A DNA stretch of 64,000 bases from Geobacter sp. UBA5735. GTDB lineage: Bacteria; Desulfobacterota; Desulfuromonadia; Geobacterales; Geobacteraceae. The DNA is taken from contig DIFZ01000052.1 in assembly GCA_002419385.1 (NCBI GenBank), positions 1 through 64,000 on the forward strand, written 5' to 3'. Position 1 is the first letter of the stretch, and every line of letters starts with the position of its first letter. This document shows, piece by piece, positions 27,955-36,530 of this stretch. Made by a program: the position numbers and the translations under genes. A model generated the notes under the pieces. That model made no database searches and had not been told where the DNA came from. It saw only the letters and a program-made list of their open reading frames with translations.

Positions 27955-29007
27955 TCAGCCGATTTCCCTGATTGCGGAAACGGTCTGCTCCATCTCCTCA
28001 CGCGTGCCGATGGTGATGCGCAGGCCGTGGGCGAGGAGGGGGTCGGTGAAATGGCGCACCAGTATGCGCCGCAGGGACAGCCCTTCATAGACCCTTTTGG
28101 CGTTCCGGTCCGGCGGTGCGGCAAACACGTAATTGCCCTGGGACGGCAGCACGGCGAAACCCAGCCCCCGCAATTCGTTGGAGAACCACTCCCTGGTCTC
28201 GCGGACCTTACGGATGCAGTGACGGAAATAGTCCTGGTCCAGGAGAGCGGCACCGCACGCTGCCTGGGCAAGCCGGTCAAGGTTGTAGTGGTCGCGGATC
28301 TTGTCCAGAGCCTGGATGATCGCGGGCCGGGCGATGGCCAGGCCGAGCCGCATCCCGGCGAGGGAGTAGCTCTTTGAAAGGGTCCGGGTCACCACCATGT
28401 TCTCATGTTTTTGCAGAAGATGGAGGGCGTTGTGATCGGCAAAGTCAACGTATGCTTCGTCGACCACCAGGATGCCCGCGCAGCGCCGCGCCAGCCCGTC
28501 GATGTAGTCGAGGGGAAAAGCGAACCCCAGCGGTGCGTTGGGGGTGGTGAGGAAGAATATCTTCCCTTCGTACCGCTCCGGAAAACCGGCGATACGGAAC
28601 CCGTCCGTCAGGCCGAAGGTTCTGACCCGCACCCCCTGGATTTCGGCCAGGGTTGCGTAATAGGAATAGGATGGATGGACATAGGCTATTTCATCCCCTT
28701 CCCCTGCGCAGGCCCGGATCAGGTTGTTGAGCACTTCGTCCGAGCCGTTGGCCATGATGACCCAGGAAGGATCGAAGTCGTACAGCCGGCCGGCGATCTC
28801 GCGCAGCTTCCGGCTGGACGCGCAGGGGTACCTGCGCAGCGAAGCCCCGTCTTTTCCCAGTTCGTCCAGGATCGCCGCAACCACGGCCGGGGACGGCGGA
28901 TAGGGATTCTCGTTGGAATTCAGCTTGACGAAGGCTTCCCCGTCGGGAGGCTGGAAGCCGGGGACATATCCCGCCATTGAGGCTATGTTGGGGCGCAGAG
29001 GGTTCAT
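27955..29007 (-). CDS. hisC: Histidinol-phosphate aminotransferase
   Basis: A 350-residue PLP enzyme that converts imidazole acetol phosphate to histidinol phosphate. It has LNSNENPYPPSPAV, the aspartate motif VVDEAYVDFAD that contacts the PLP pyridine nitrogen, and the Schiff-base lysine in TRTLSKSYSLAGMRLG. It overlaps hisD by 4 nt and precedes hisB. Confidence 0.97.
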   Translation of the reverse strand: MNPLRPNIASMAGYVPGFQPPDGEAFVKLNSNENPYPPSPAVVAAILDELGKDGASLRRYPCASSRKLREIAGRLYDFDPSWVIMANGSDEVLNNLIRACAGEGDEIAYVHPSYSYYATLAEIQGVRVRTFGLTDGFRIAGFPERYEGKIFFLTTPNAPLGFAFPLDYIDGLARRCAGILVVDEAYVDFADHNALHLLQKHENMVVTRTLSKSYSLAGMRLGLAIARPAIIQALDKIRDHYNLDRLAQAACGAALLDQDYFRHCIRKVRETREWFSNELRGLGFAVLPSQGNYVFAAPPDRNAKRVYEGLSLRRILVRHFTDPLLAHGLRITIGTREEMEQTVSAIREIG

Positions 29008-30305
29008 GGATCCTTCCTGTCTGTCATTCTGACGCTGACCGAACGGCCGTGGGCATCCAGGCCTTCCAGTTCGGCCAGGCGGACGATAGCGCTGCCCAGC
29101 CTGTCGAGGGCTCCCCGGGAAAAATAGATAAGTGACGACTTCTTGACGAAATCGTCCACCGACAGGGGAGAGAAGAACCGGGCAGTGCCGGCAGTGGGAA
29201 GCGTGTGGTTCGGGCCCGCCAGGTAGTCCCCTGCCGACTCCGGAGTGAAATGCCCGAGGAAAATGGCGCCGGCGTTGCGGATGGCCGGCAGGATCTCGAA
29301 GGGGTCGGTAACCGCCAGTTCCAGGTGCTCGGGCGCCAGGCGGTTGGCAAAGTCCAGTGCTTCCCGCAGGGAGCCTGCCACCATGACGACCCCGTAATCG
29401 TTCCAGGATGCGCGGGCGATCTCACCCCGCTTCAGCAGGCAGAGCTGCCGCTCCACCTCTGCCACGACCTGTTCGCCGAATGCACGGCTGGTGGTGATCA
29501 GCATGGCCGAGGCCAGTTGGTCATGTTCCGCCTGGGACAGGAGGTCGGCCGCCACGTGGACCGGCGAACCGCTGCCGTCGCTGATGACCAGGATCTCGCT
29601 GGGTCCGGCGATCATGTCGATCCCCACCTGGCCGAAGACCAGCTTTTTGGCGGTGGCCACATAAATGTTCCCGGGACCGGTGATCTTGTCCACCCGGGGG
29701 ATCGTGTCGGTTCCGTATGCCAGCGCGGCAATCGCCTGGGCGCCGCCCATGCGGAATATCCGGTCCACTCCGGAGAGCCGTGCGGCAACCAGGACATGGG
29801 GATTGACCTCGCCGCCGGGAGCGGGGACGGCCATGACGATCTCGGACACCCCGGCCACCCGCGCCGGGACGGCGTTCATGATCACGCTGCTGGGGTAGCT
29901 CGCTTTTCCGCCCGGAACATAGATGCCGACCCGCTCCAGGGGCGTGACCTTCTGCCCCAGGAGGATGCCGTCCTCTCCGGCGTCGAGCCAACTCTTCTGC
30001 TTCTGCTTTTCGTGGAAGCGGGTCACCCGTTCCACAGCCAGTCTGAGTGCGGCAATATCCTCTTCACCCACTTCGGCGAAGGCGCGGTCAATGTCGTCAC
30101 CGGTAACGAGCAGCCCAGCGGCATCCGTCTCCAGACGGTCAAAGCGCTTCGTATAGTCCAGCAGGGCCGCATCGCCTCGAGAGCGGACATCAGCGATGAT
30201 CTCCAGGACAGCCGCCTCCACATCATTGCTTACCTGTTCACCGCGTGAAAGGATGGCGGCGAATTGTTCTTCAAAACCGGTATCCCGCATATCAAGAAAT
30301 TTCAT
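29004..30305 (-). CDS. hisD: Histidinol dehydrogenase
   Basis: A 433-residue zinc- and NAD-dependent enzyme that oxidises histidinol to histidine in the last two steps. It carries PGGKASYPSSVIMNAVPARVAG split across the substrate region, the signature IDMIAGPSEILVISDGS, and AEHDQLASAMLIT. The ATG at 30305 (KFLDMRDTGFEEQF) is the usual family start; an upstream extension of 17 codons reads into the repeat-containing gap. Confidence 0.97.
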   Translation of the reverse strand: MKFLDMRDTGFEEQFAAILSRGEQVSNDVEAAVLEIIADVRSRGDAALLDYTKRFDRLETDAAGLLVTGDDIDRAFAEVGEEDIAALRLAVERVTRFHEKQKQKSWLDAGEDGILLGQKVTPLERVGIYVPGGKASYPSSVIMNAVPARVAGVSEIVMAVPAPGGEVNPHVLVAARLSGVDRIFRMGGAQAIAALAYGTDTIPRVDKITGPGNIYVATAKKLVFGQVGIDMIAGPSEILVISDGSGSPVHVAADLLSQAEHDQLASAMLITTSRAFGEQVVAEVERQLCLLKRGEIARASWNDYGVVMVAGSLREALDFANRLAPEHLELAVTDPFEILPAIRNAGAIFLGHFTPESAGDYLAGPNHTLPTAGTARFFSPLSVDDFVKKSSLIYFSRGALDRLGSAIVRLAELEGLDAHGRSVSVRMTDRKDP

Positions 30306-30368
30306 TGGCAATCCGTTTCCGGAGCAGAGCACAAGGTCCCGCATCCTTGACAGCAATAAAAATAACCA

Positions 30369-30420
30369 CCCCTCATCCGCCCTTTCAGGTCACCTTCTCC
30401 CTCATGGAGAAGGGCTGGCG
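30369..30420. repeat. REP-like element in the hisG-hisD gap
   Basis: The element holds an 8-bp stem CCTTCTCC/GGAGAAGG with a 5-nt loop, preceded by CCCCTCATCCGCCC. It resembles the CTCTCCC...GGGAGAG elements dispersed in many proteobacteria. Only this clear copy is present here. Confidence 0.45.
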
Positions 30421-30460
30421 AGCCACATCTTGGGGAGCAGCGTGCTAGCAGAAAAAACGA

Positions 30461-31099
30461 TCATAAAACCTTTTCAAGTCCGGCCAGTATCCCGCTTATC
30501 CTCGTATGTCGGGTCTTGAGGCTGGCCCGGTTCACGATCAGGCGGCAGGTGATCTCGGAGATGGTGTCCACTTCGACCAGGCCGTTCTGGCGGAGCGTCT
30601 CGCCGGTGGACACCAGGTCCACGATCCGTTCCGACAGGCCCACCAGGGGTGCCAGCTCGATGGAGCCGTAGAGTTTTATGATCTCCACCTGCACGCCTTT
30701 GCCGGCAAAATATTTCTCCGTGACGTTGGGATACTTGGTGGCAATGCGGATGTTGGCCCAGCTCGCCGGGTCGTCGACGCGCGAAAGCTCAGCGGGCTCG
30801 GCCACGACCAGCCGGCAGTAGCCGAACTTCAGGTCGAGGGGCTCGTAGAGGTCCTTCTCCTGTTCCATGAGCGTGTCCTTGCCCACGATGCCCAGGTCGG
30901 CGCAACCGTATTCCACGTAGGTTGGGACATCGGTCGCCCGGACGATCATGTAGCGCATCTTCTGCACCGGATCTTCGAATACCAGCTTGCGGGTATCGGA
31001 GAGAAGTTCCTCGCAGTTGATGCCGATCTTCTTGAACAGGGCTACCGAATCCTGGAGGATGCGGCCCTTGGGTATGGCAATGGTTATGAAGTCGCTCAT
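30461..31099 (-). CDS. hisG: ATP phosphoribosyltransferase, short form
   Basis: The first committed enzyme of histidine synthesis, condensing ATP with PRPP. At 212 residues it is the short HisG_S form, with IAIPKGRILQDSVALF at the N-terminus, DLGIVGKDTLMEQ, and the PRPP-binding ELAPLVGLSERIVDLVSTG. It lacks the C-terminal regulatory ACT-like domain, so by family knowledge it needs HisZ for activity and feedback; no hisZ lies in the window. AAGG is 7 nt upstream of the ATG. Heptad repeats lie between it and murA. Confidence 0.97.
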   Translation of the reverse strand: MSDFITIAIPKGRILQDSVALFKKIGINCEELLSDTRKLVFEDPVQKMRYMIVRATDVPTYVEYGCADLGIVGKDTLMEQEKDLYEPLDLKFGYCRLVVAEPAELSRVDDPASWANIRIATKYPNVTEKYFAGKGVQVEIIKLYGSIELAPLVGLSERIVDLVSTGETLRQNGLVEVDTISEITCRLIVNRASLKTRHTRISGILAGLEKVL

Positions 31100-31116
31100 G
31101 TTGAAACCTTAAAAGC

Positions 31117-31147
31117 GGGCACAAGGCAAAGGGCACAAGGCAAAAGG
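31117..31147 (+). repeat. Heptad array, AGGCAAA orientation (murA-hisG gap)
   Basis: Four tandem heptads GGGCACA/AGGCAAA alternate here. The array is the inverse complement of the larger array at 31238-31328, so a transcript crossing the gap could fold into a long hairpin. Confidence 0.8.
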
Positions 31148-31237
31148 TCCGAAGTAAAGCGTAATCAAGAAACAAACTCCATTCTCTTGGAAACATTGCT
31201 AAAGGCACTATTGTCAGGACCTAGGAGTTCATGTCCC

Positions 31238-31328
31238 TTTGCCCTTTGCACTTTGCCCTTTGCACTTTGCCCTTTGCCTTTTGCCCTTTGCCTTTTGCCC
31301 TTTGCCTTTTGCCCTTTGCCTTTTGCCT
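31238..31328 (-). repeat. 13-unit heptad tandem array (murA-hisG gap)
   Basis: Thirteen perfect-length 7-bp units: TTTGCCC alternates with TTTGCAC (first part) or TTTGCCT (later part), giving a 14-bp higher-order unit. It begins 7 nt past the murA stop codon. On the coding strand it reads (AGGCAAA-GGGCAAA)n. Confidence 0.9.
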
Positions 31329-31335
31329 GCCTTTG

Positions 31336-32592
31336 CTATCCTTCCTTGACCCGTTGAATATCCGCTCCCAACCCGGACAGCTTCTTCTCGATCGCTTCGT
31401 AGCCGCGATCGAGATGGTAGATCCGGGAGATCTCGGTTGTGTTGTCTGCGGCAAGCCCTGCCAGGATGAGCGAGGCCGATGCCCTGAGATCGGTTGCCAT
31501 GACCGGAGCGCCGGAAAGCTTGCGCACGCCTTTCACCATGGCGCTGTTGCCCTCGATGAAAATATCGGCCCCGAAACGCAACAGCTCGGACACATGCATG
31601 AACCTGTTCTCGAAAATGTTCTCGCTGATCATGCTGGTGCCGTCGGCCACCGTCATAAGCGCCATCATCTGGGCCTGCATGTCGGTGGGGAACCCGGGAT
31701 AGGGCCTGGTCTTGATGTTGACGCTCCTGATCTTGCGCGGACCCTTCACCCGGACAATATTGTCCTTGTGGGTGATTTCGACCCCGGCGTCCTGGAGTTT
31801 GAAAATGAAGGCATCCAGATGGTCCGGCCGCATGCCGTGGATGCGGATGTCACCCCCGGTGATTGCGGCAGCGGTCATGAACGTGCCGGCCTCTATCCTG
31901 TCGGGCATGACCGAGTGAACAACCGGCTGCAGTTCGCTCACGCCGGTAATGCGGATAGTGTCGGTTCCGGCGCCGTCGATCCTGGCGCCCATGCTGGTGA
32001 GCATTTCCGCCAGGTCCGCGATTTCCGGCTCGCGTGCTGCGTTCTCCAGTATGGTTTCACCCTTGGCAGTCGCCGCGGCCATCATCAGCTGCTCGGTCCC
32101 GCCGACCGTGGAAACATCGAAATTGATTCTCGCCCCCTTGAGTTTCCTCGCCTTCGCCTCCACGTAGCCGTGTTCGAGGGTGATGTCGGCGCCAAGGGCT
32201 TCCAGGCCCTTGAGGTGGAGATTTATGGGGCGGGCGCCGATTGCGCAGCCCCCCGGCAGCGATACCCGTGCCTTGCCGAAGCGCGCCAGGAGTGGCCCCA
32301 GCACCAGGACCGAAGCCCGCATGGTCCTTACCAGGTCATAGGTCGCCTCGTGGCGGTTCAGGCCCGAGGTGTCGATCCTGACAACATTGCCGCTCCCTTC
32401 GATGGTTGCGCCGAGGCTCTCCAGCACTTTTATGGTGGTGTTGATATCCCGAAGGAACGGAACGTTGCGGATCTCATGGGCGCCGGGCGCCAGGATGGTC
32501 GCGATGAATATGGGAAGGGATGCGTTCTTGGAACCGCTGACCATGACATCCCCGGCCAGGCGTTTCCCTCCCTTGATGATCAGTTTGTCCAC
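31336..32592 (-). CDS. murA: UDP-N-acetylglucosamine 1-carboxyvinyltransferase
   Basis: A 418-residue enzyme for the first committed step of peptidoglycan synthesis, adding enolpyruvate from PEP to UDP-GlcNAc. The active-site cysteine loop is LPGGCAIGARPINLHL, so a fosfomycin-sensitive Cys form is expected. The N-terminal KLIIKGGKRLAGDVMVSGSK and the RPDHLDAFIFKL substrate region fit the family. It lies in the rho-prfA-prmC-murA-his array, 92 nt after prmC. Confidence 0.98.
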   Translation of the reverse strand: MDKLIIKGGKRLAGDVMVSGSKNASLPIFIATILAPGAHEIRNVPFLRDINTTIKVLESLGATIEGSGNVVRIDTSGLNRHEATYDLVRTMRASVLVLGPLLARFGKARVSLPGGCAIGARPINLHLKGLEALGADITLEHGYVEAKARKLKGARINFDVSTVGGTEQLMMAAATAKGETILENAAREPEIADLAEMLTSMGARIDGAGTDTIRITGVSELQPVVHSVMPDRIEAGTFMTAAAITGGDIRIHGMRPDHLDAFIFKLQDAGVEITHKDNIVRVKGPRKIRSVNIKTRPYPGFPTDMQAQMMALMTVADGTSMISENIFENRFMHVSELLRFGADIFIEGNSAMVKGVRKLSGAPVMATDLRASASLILAGLAADNTTEISRIYHLDRGYEAIEKKLSGLGADIQRVKEG

Positions 32593-32684
32593 TGCATTAC
32601 CTCGTTATTGATGGGGTGGGACTCTGCTGCTCCCTGCCCGCTGCGTTGAGCCGCGTGCTCGACGAAGGGTTGCTCGTCAGGCTG

Positions 32685-33533
32685 TCAGAAGTTCCTTCCG
32701 CCGATGACACGCTCGATTCCGCCGGCATCCCGCGCGGAGAAAATTTCAGTGAATCTGCCGGCCGCCTCAAAAAGCCCCCTGACGTCGGCCGCCTGGCCCA
32801 TGCCGATCTCCAGCAGCAGCCAGCCGCCGGAAACCAGATGGTACGGTGCTTCAGGAATGATCCGCCGATAGAAATCGAGGCCGTCCGCACCCCCGTCAAG
32901 CGCCTGTCGCGGCTCATGATCCCGAACTTCGGGCTGGAGCGTTTCCAGGTCTGCCGAGGGAATGTAGGGCGGGTTGGACACGATCAGGTCGAACATCCGC
33001 CCCGGGAACGGTTCGAACAGCGAGCCGGCCACAAGGGCCAGGGAAACACCGTGGCGCCCTGCGTTCCGCGCTGCCAGCTCCAGAGCCGCACTCGAAGGGT
33101 CACAGCCGGTCATCTCGATACCGGGAAGCGCTTTTGCCAGAGCCACGGCAATACAACCGCTGCCCACCCCGATGTCCAGCACCCTGCCGGCCGACGGGCA
33201 CCTTCCGGCCGCCTCCTGCACCAGGGTCTCCGTGTCGTGGCGCGGGATCAGCACGCCCGGCGCCACTTCGAAATCCAGCCCGCAGAAATCCTGGCTGCCC
33301 AGGATGTACTGGAGCGGCTCTCTTCTCGCGCGCCGGGACACCAGAGCGCGGCACGCGGACAGTTCCGCCGCCGTCAGAGGCTTGTCGAAATTGACATAAA
33401 GACCGACCCGGTCCATGCCCAAGGCGGCGCACAACAGCCATTCCGCTTCGAGACGGGCGTTCTCCACCCCCTTCTCGGTCAGATAACCCTTGGTCCAGGT
33501 AAGGACCTTAAGTGTCGTCCAGGTGTCAATCAT
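32685..33533 (-). CDS. prmC: Release factor glutamine methyltransferase
   Basis: A 282-residue SAM-dependent methyltransferase that methylates the Gln of the GGQ motif in release factors, including PrfA encoded just upstream. Visible are the helical N-terminal domain, the SAM motif VLDIGVGSGCIAVALA, and the catalytic NPPY in IVSNPPYIPSADL. The ATG at 33533 is the usual start (IDTWTTLKVLTWTKGYL). It has no evident Shine-Dalgarno: the heptad repeat ends 6 nt before the ATG. Confidence 0.95.
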   Translation of the reverse strand: MIDTWTTLKVLTWTKGYLTEKGVENARLEAEWLLCAALGMDRVGLYVNFDKPLTAAELSACRALVSRRARREPLQYILGSQDFCGLDFEVAPGVLIPRHDTETLVQEAAGRCPSAGRVLDIGVGSGCIAVALAKALPGIEMTGCDPSSAALELAARNAGRHGVSLALVAGSLFEPFPGRMFDLIVSNPPYIPSADLETLQPEVRDHEPRQALDGGADGLDFYRRIIPEAPYHLVSGGWLLLEIGMGQAADVRGLFEAAGRFTEIFSARDAGGIERVIGGRNF

Positions 33534-33539
33534 ATATTC

Positions 33540-33567
33540 AGGCAAAGGGCAAAGGGCACAAGGCACA
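33540..33567 (+). repeat. Heptad array, AGGCAAA orientation (prfA-prmC gap)
   Basis: Four tandem heptads AGGCAAA, GGGCAAA, GGGCACA, AGGCACA end directly before the prmC start codon. They use the same units and orientation as 31117-31147. Confidence 0.8.
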
Positions 33568-33663
33568 CGGATAAAAATTCCGCGAAAAAAAATCCAAGCA
33601 CACGGCTAGAGGGAATTAATTGACAATAAGCACTTACACACGACTCTAGGGAATTTACACCCC

Positions 33664-33678
33664 TTTTGCCCTTTGCCC
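33664..33678 (-). repeat. Short inverted heptad copy (prfA-prmC gap)
   Basis: Two TTTGCCC units lie 5 nt past the prfA stop codon, inverted relative to 33540-33567 and about 97 nt away. The layout repeats that of the murA-hisG gap. Confidence 0.65.
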
Positions 33679-33682
33679 GCCG

Positions 33683-34756
33683 TTACGCCGCTTCGCTCTG
33701 TGACTTGAGCGCCTCCATCTGGTAATGGGTACGCAGGGCATCGACGATCTCGCCGATATCGCCGGTCATTATGGCGTCCAGGCGGTACAGGGTCAGGCCG
33801 ATGCGGTGATCGGTCATCCGCCCCTGGGGGAAATTGTAGGTCCGGATTCGCTCGCTCCGGTCGCCGCTCCCCACCTGCTGCTTCCGGTCCGCGGCCATTT
33901 TGGCGTTCTGCTCGCTCTGCATGATGTCCAGGATGCGCGACTTCAGGACCTTCATGGCCTTGGCGCGGTTCTTGATCTGGCTCCGCTCCTCCTGGCACGC
34001 CACGACGATACCGGTCGGCAGGTGGGTGATGCGCACGGCGGAATCGGTCGTGTTGACGTGCTGGCCGCCCGCGCCCGAGGAACGGTAGACATCGATCTTC
34101 AGGTCTGCCGGGTTGATGTCGATATCGATATCCTGCGCCTCCGGCAGCACGGCTACGGTACAGGCGCTGGTGTGAATCCTGCCCTGGGCCTCGGTGTCGG
34201 GAACCCGCTGAACGCGGTGGGTACCGGACTCGTACTTGAGCCTGGCATAGACTCCCTGACCCTCGACCAGTGCAATGACCTCCTTGAAGCCGCCCATGTC
34301 CGACTCGGAGGCGGATATGATCTCCACCTTCCAGCGGTTGGCCTCCGCGAACCGGCAATACATCCTGAACAGGTCCCCGGCGAACAGGGCCGCTTCGTCA
34401 CCGCCGGTCCCGGCCCTGATTTCCAGGACCACGCTCCGGTCGTCATTGGGGTCCTTGGGCAGGAGCAGGAATTTTATCTCTTCCTCAAGCCTGCCTCTCC
34501 TGGCTTCCTGCTCTTCCAGTTCGGTCTCGGCCATCTCCCGGATCTCCGGGTCCGATTCCTCAAGAAGCAGCCGGTTGTCGTCCATTTCCGAGACCGTCTT
34601 CTTGTAGTCTCGATAGGCCGCCACCAGGGACGACAAATCGAAGTGCTCCTTGCTCAGCCTCCGGAACTCCACCTGGTTGCCCAGCACCGCCGGATCGGAC
34701 AGGAGTGATTCCAACTCCTGGTAGCGTCTTTCCAATTCTTCTATTTTTTCCAGCAT
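33683..34756 (-). CDS. prfA: Peptide chain release factor 1
   Basis: A 357-residue RF1 that reads UAA and UAG stop codons. The peptidyl hydrolysis motif is SGAGGQHVNTTDSAVRITH, with its GGQ a substrate of PrmC encoded next. The N-terminal coiled coil (LEKIEELERRYQELESLL) and the central RVQRVPDTEAQGRIHTSA segment fit RF1. The ATG at 34756 is preferred over a TTG two codons earlier. Confidence 0.98.
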   Translation of the reverse strand: MLEKIEELERRYQELESLLSDPAVLGNQVEFRRLSKEHFDLSSLVAAYRDYKKTVSEMDDNRLLLEESDPEIREMAETELEEQEARRGRLEEEIKFLLLPKDPNDDRSVVLEIRAGTGGDEAALFAGDLFRMYCRFAEANRWKVEIISASESDMGGFKEVIALVEGQGVYARLKYESGTHRVQRVPDTEAQGRIHTSACTVAVLPEAQDIDIDINPADLKIDVYRSSGAGGQHVNTTDSAVRITHLPTGIVVACQEERSQIKNRAKAMKVLKSRILDIMQSEQNAKMAADRKQQVGSGDRSERIRTYNFPQGRMTDHRIGLTLYRLDAIMTGDIGEIVDALRTHYQMEALKSQSEAA

Positions 34757-34777
34757 ATCCAAACCCTACCTTTATTC

Positions 34778-35683
34778 TCAAACGACCAGCCGGTCATCCT
34801 TGTGTCCGGCATTTTCCTCAAGGGCCTCTTCCATGGAACGGATGGCCACCTCGAGCTGGCCGTCGTCCGGCTCCCGGGTCGTCAGCCGCTGCAGCGCGAG
34901 CCCGGGCGCGATCAGCAACCGCACCAGTCGCGAACGTTCGTGCTTCGCGCTCCATTTGAGGCATTCATAGGAAATGCCCGCAATGAGGGGCAGCAGGACT
35001 ACCCTCGAACCGGCTTTCAGATAAAAGGGCCAGGCTTTCGGAATCAGGGAAAAAACCAGGATGCTGACCAGCATGACGATGAGCAGGAAACTGGTTCCGC
35101 ACCGCGGATGGAGCCTGCTGTAGCCCTTCACGTTTTCGACCGTCAGTTCGTCTCCGGCCTCGAAGGCGAATATCGACTTGTGCTCCGCGCCGTGATACTG
35201 GAAGACCCGCTGGATATCGTTCATGCGCGAGATGGAATAAATGTACAGCAGGAACACGAGCACCCGGATCACGCCGTCCACCAGGTTGAAGATCAGGTTG
35301 GAATCACCGATGACCGGAACGAGCAGCTTGGCCAGGTAGAGCGGAAGGATGAAAAAGAGCAGGATGCCGAACAGAAGGGCGACGGCCATGGTCCCGCCCA
35401 TGGCGAGCGCGCTGATTTCCTCTTTCTCTTCCCCTTCCGCCGCGGCCTCGTTGGCGGAAAAGCTGAGCGCCTTCAAGCCGATGAGCAGGGAAGAAAAGAG
35501 CGCGACCGCACCGCGTATGACCGGAAGCTTGAGCAACGGGAACCGTTCGGCAAGGGGAACAACCCGGTCCCGTTTCACGACGATTTCCCCGTTCGGGCGG
35601 CGCACCGCAATGGCCATGGAGCGGGGAGCCCGCATCATGACGCCTTCGATGACCGCCTGACCGCCGATATTTATCTTTTCCAT
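34778..35683 (-). CDS. DUF1385-family membrane protein
   Basis: A 301-residue protein starting NIGGQAVIEGVMMRAPRSMA, the hallmark opening of DUF1385. About four to five membrane helices follow (for example MAVALLFGILLFFILPLYLA and FLLIVMLVSILVFSLIPKAW), with FQYHGAEHKSIFAFEAGDEL and RLHPRCGTSFLL between them. The family is conserved next to prfA and rpmE in many bacteria; I know no established biochemical function. Position suggests co-transcription with prfA. Confidence 0.9.
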   Translation of the reverse strand: MEKINIGGQAVIEGVMMRAPRSMAIAVRRPNGEIVVKRDRVVPLAERFPLLKLPVIRGAVALFSSLLIGLKALSFSANEAAAEGEEKEEISALAMGGTMAVALLFGILLFFILPLYLAKLLVPVIGDSNLIFNLVDGVIRVLVFLLYIYSISRMNDIQRVFQYHGAEHKSIFAFEAGDELTVENVKGYSRLHPRCGTSFLLIVMLVSILVFSLIPKAWPFYLKAGSRVVLLPLIAGISYECLKWSAKHERSRLVRLLIAPGLALQRLTTREPDDGQLEVAIRSMEEALEENAGHKDDRLVV

Positions 35684-35724
35684 GCGCTCCTCATGTGCCG
35701 TCCGGCCTTGAAAACCGTGGCAGC

Positions 35725-36417
35725 TTACTGCACAGACTCGAAAAAACTCCTGACCTCAGCCATTCTGCCGCAGGTCATGTCTCCTTCGGGGCACCTTCCG
35801 CCCAGGCAGCCGGGACCGGCGTTGCGGAAGATGGCAGGAGCGGCACGCCGCGCCAGCCTGAGCATCCCGATGGCCATTTCGCGTATCTCCCACTGGGCCC
35901 TCTCGCAGCAGCGCAACTGGAAGAAATGGAGCAGCTCCCGGGCGTTCATGGTGACGATGATCTTGGTCTCGGTCGCATTGGGCAGGAGGTACCTGGCGTC
36001 TTCCGCCGGGATGCCGGCCTCGACCATTTCGCCGTACAACCGGTGAATCTCCCGTACCTGGTCAAGGAAACGTTCCGCCATGAGCGGGTTTTTGCCGACG
36101 GTCGGGGGAACCACCACGTCAAACATCTCCCGGTGGGAAACATAGCGCTGGGACTGCTGTGAAAAGGAAGCTATCCGGTGGCGCACCAGCTGGTGGGTGG
36201 TCACCCGGGAAATGCCCTCGATGCCGAAGGTGAACGAGGCATGTTCCAACACCGACAGGTGCCCCAGGCGCAGGATTTTTCCAAGGAAGCCTTCTATGTC
36301 GCTTCCGGAGAGGCGCTCCTGCAAGCCTTCAATGGAAACCGCTGAATAGCACAGGCGGGCCGCCAGGGCGACCGCCTGCTCCGGATTGGGGGTGTGATGG
36401 ATGAGGGTGACCTTCAT
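35725..36417 (-). CDS. thyX: Flavin-dependent thymidylate synthase
   Basis: A 230-residue FAD enzyme making dTMP from dUMP with methylene-THF and NADPH. The ThyX signature appears as RHRIASFSQQSQRY (residues 79-92); the usual Asn in the middle of the motif is Ser here. Helical segments and the C-terminal LRCCERAQWEIREMAIGML substrate region are present. It lies between rpmE and the DUF1385 gene. No ThyA-type gene is visible in the window. Confidence 0.95.
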   Translation of the reverse strand: MKVTLIHHTPNPEQAVALAARLCYSAVSIEGLQERLSGSDIEGFLGKILRLGHLSVLEHASFTFGIEGISRVTTHQLVRHRIASFSQQSQRYVSHREMFDVVVPPTVGKNPLMAERFLDQVREIHRLYGEMVEAGIPAEDARYLLPNATETKIIVTMNARELLHFFQLRCCERAQWEIREMAIGMLRLARRAAPAIFRNAGPGCLGGRCPEGDMTCGRMAEVRSFFESVQ

Positions 36418-36530
36418 TGTTGTCCTTCAGGGATAAACGACAGGATACCATCTGACGGAAGTGGAAACAGAGAAGGGGATTTCGCCATGGACAAAATCCC
36501 CTTTCTTTGCATCCGCGGGCCTCAAGCCGA

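Noticed and set aside
31231..31330. Heptad array as a CRISPR array
   Set aside because: Units are 7 bp and directly tandem without spacers; no cas genes are present.
31231..32649. Plus-strand reading frame through the heptad array and murA
   Set aside because: It is the shadow of murA plus low-complexity repeat translation (LPFAFCPLPFA pattern); no ribosome-binding site.
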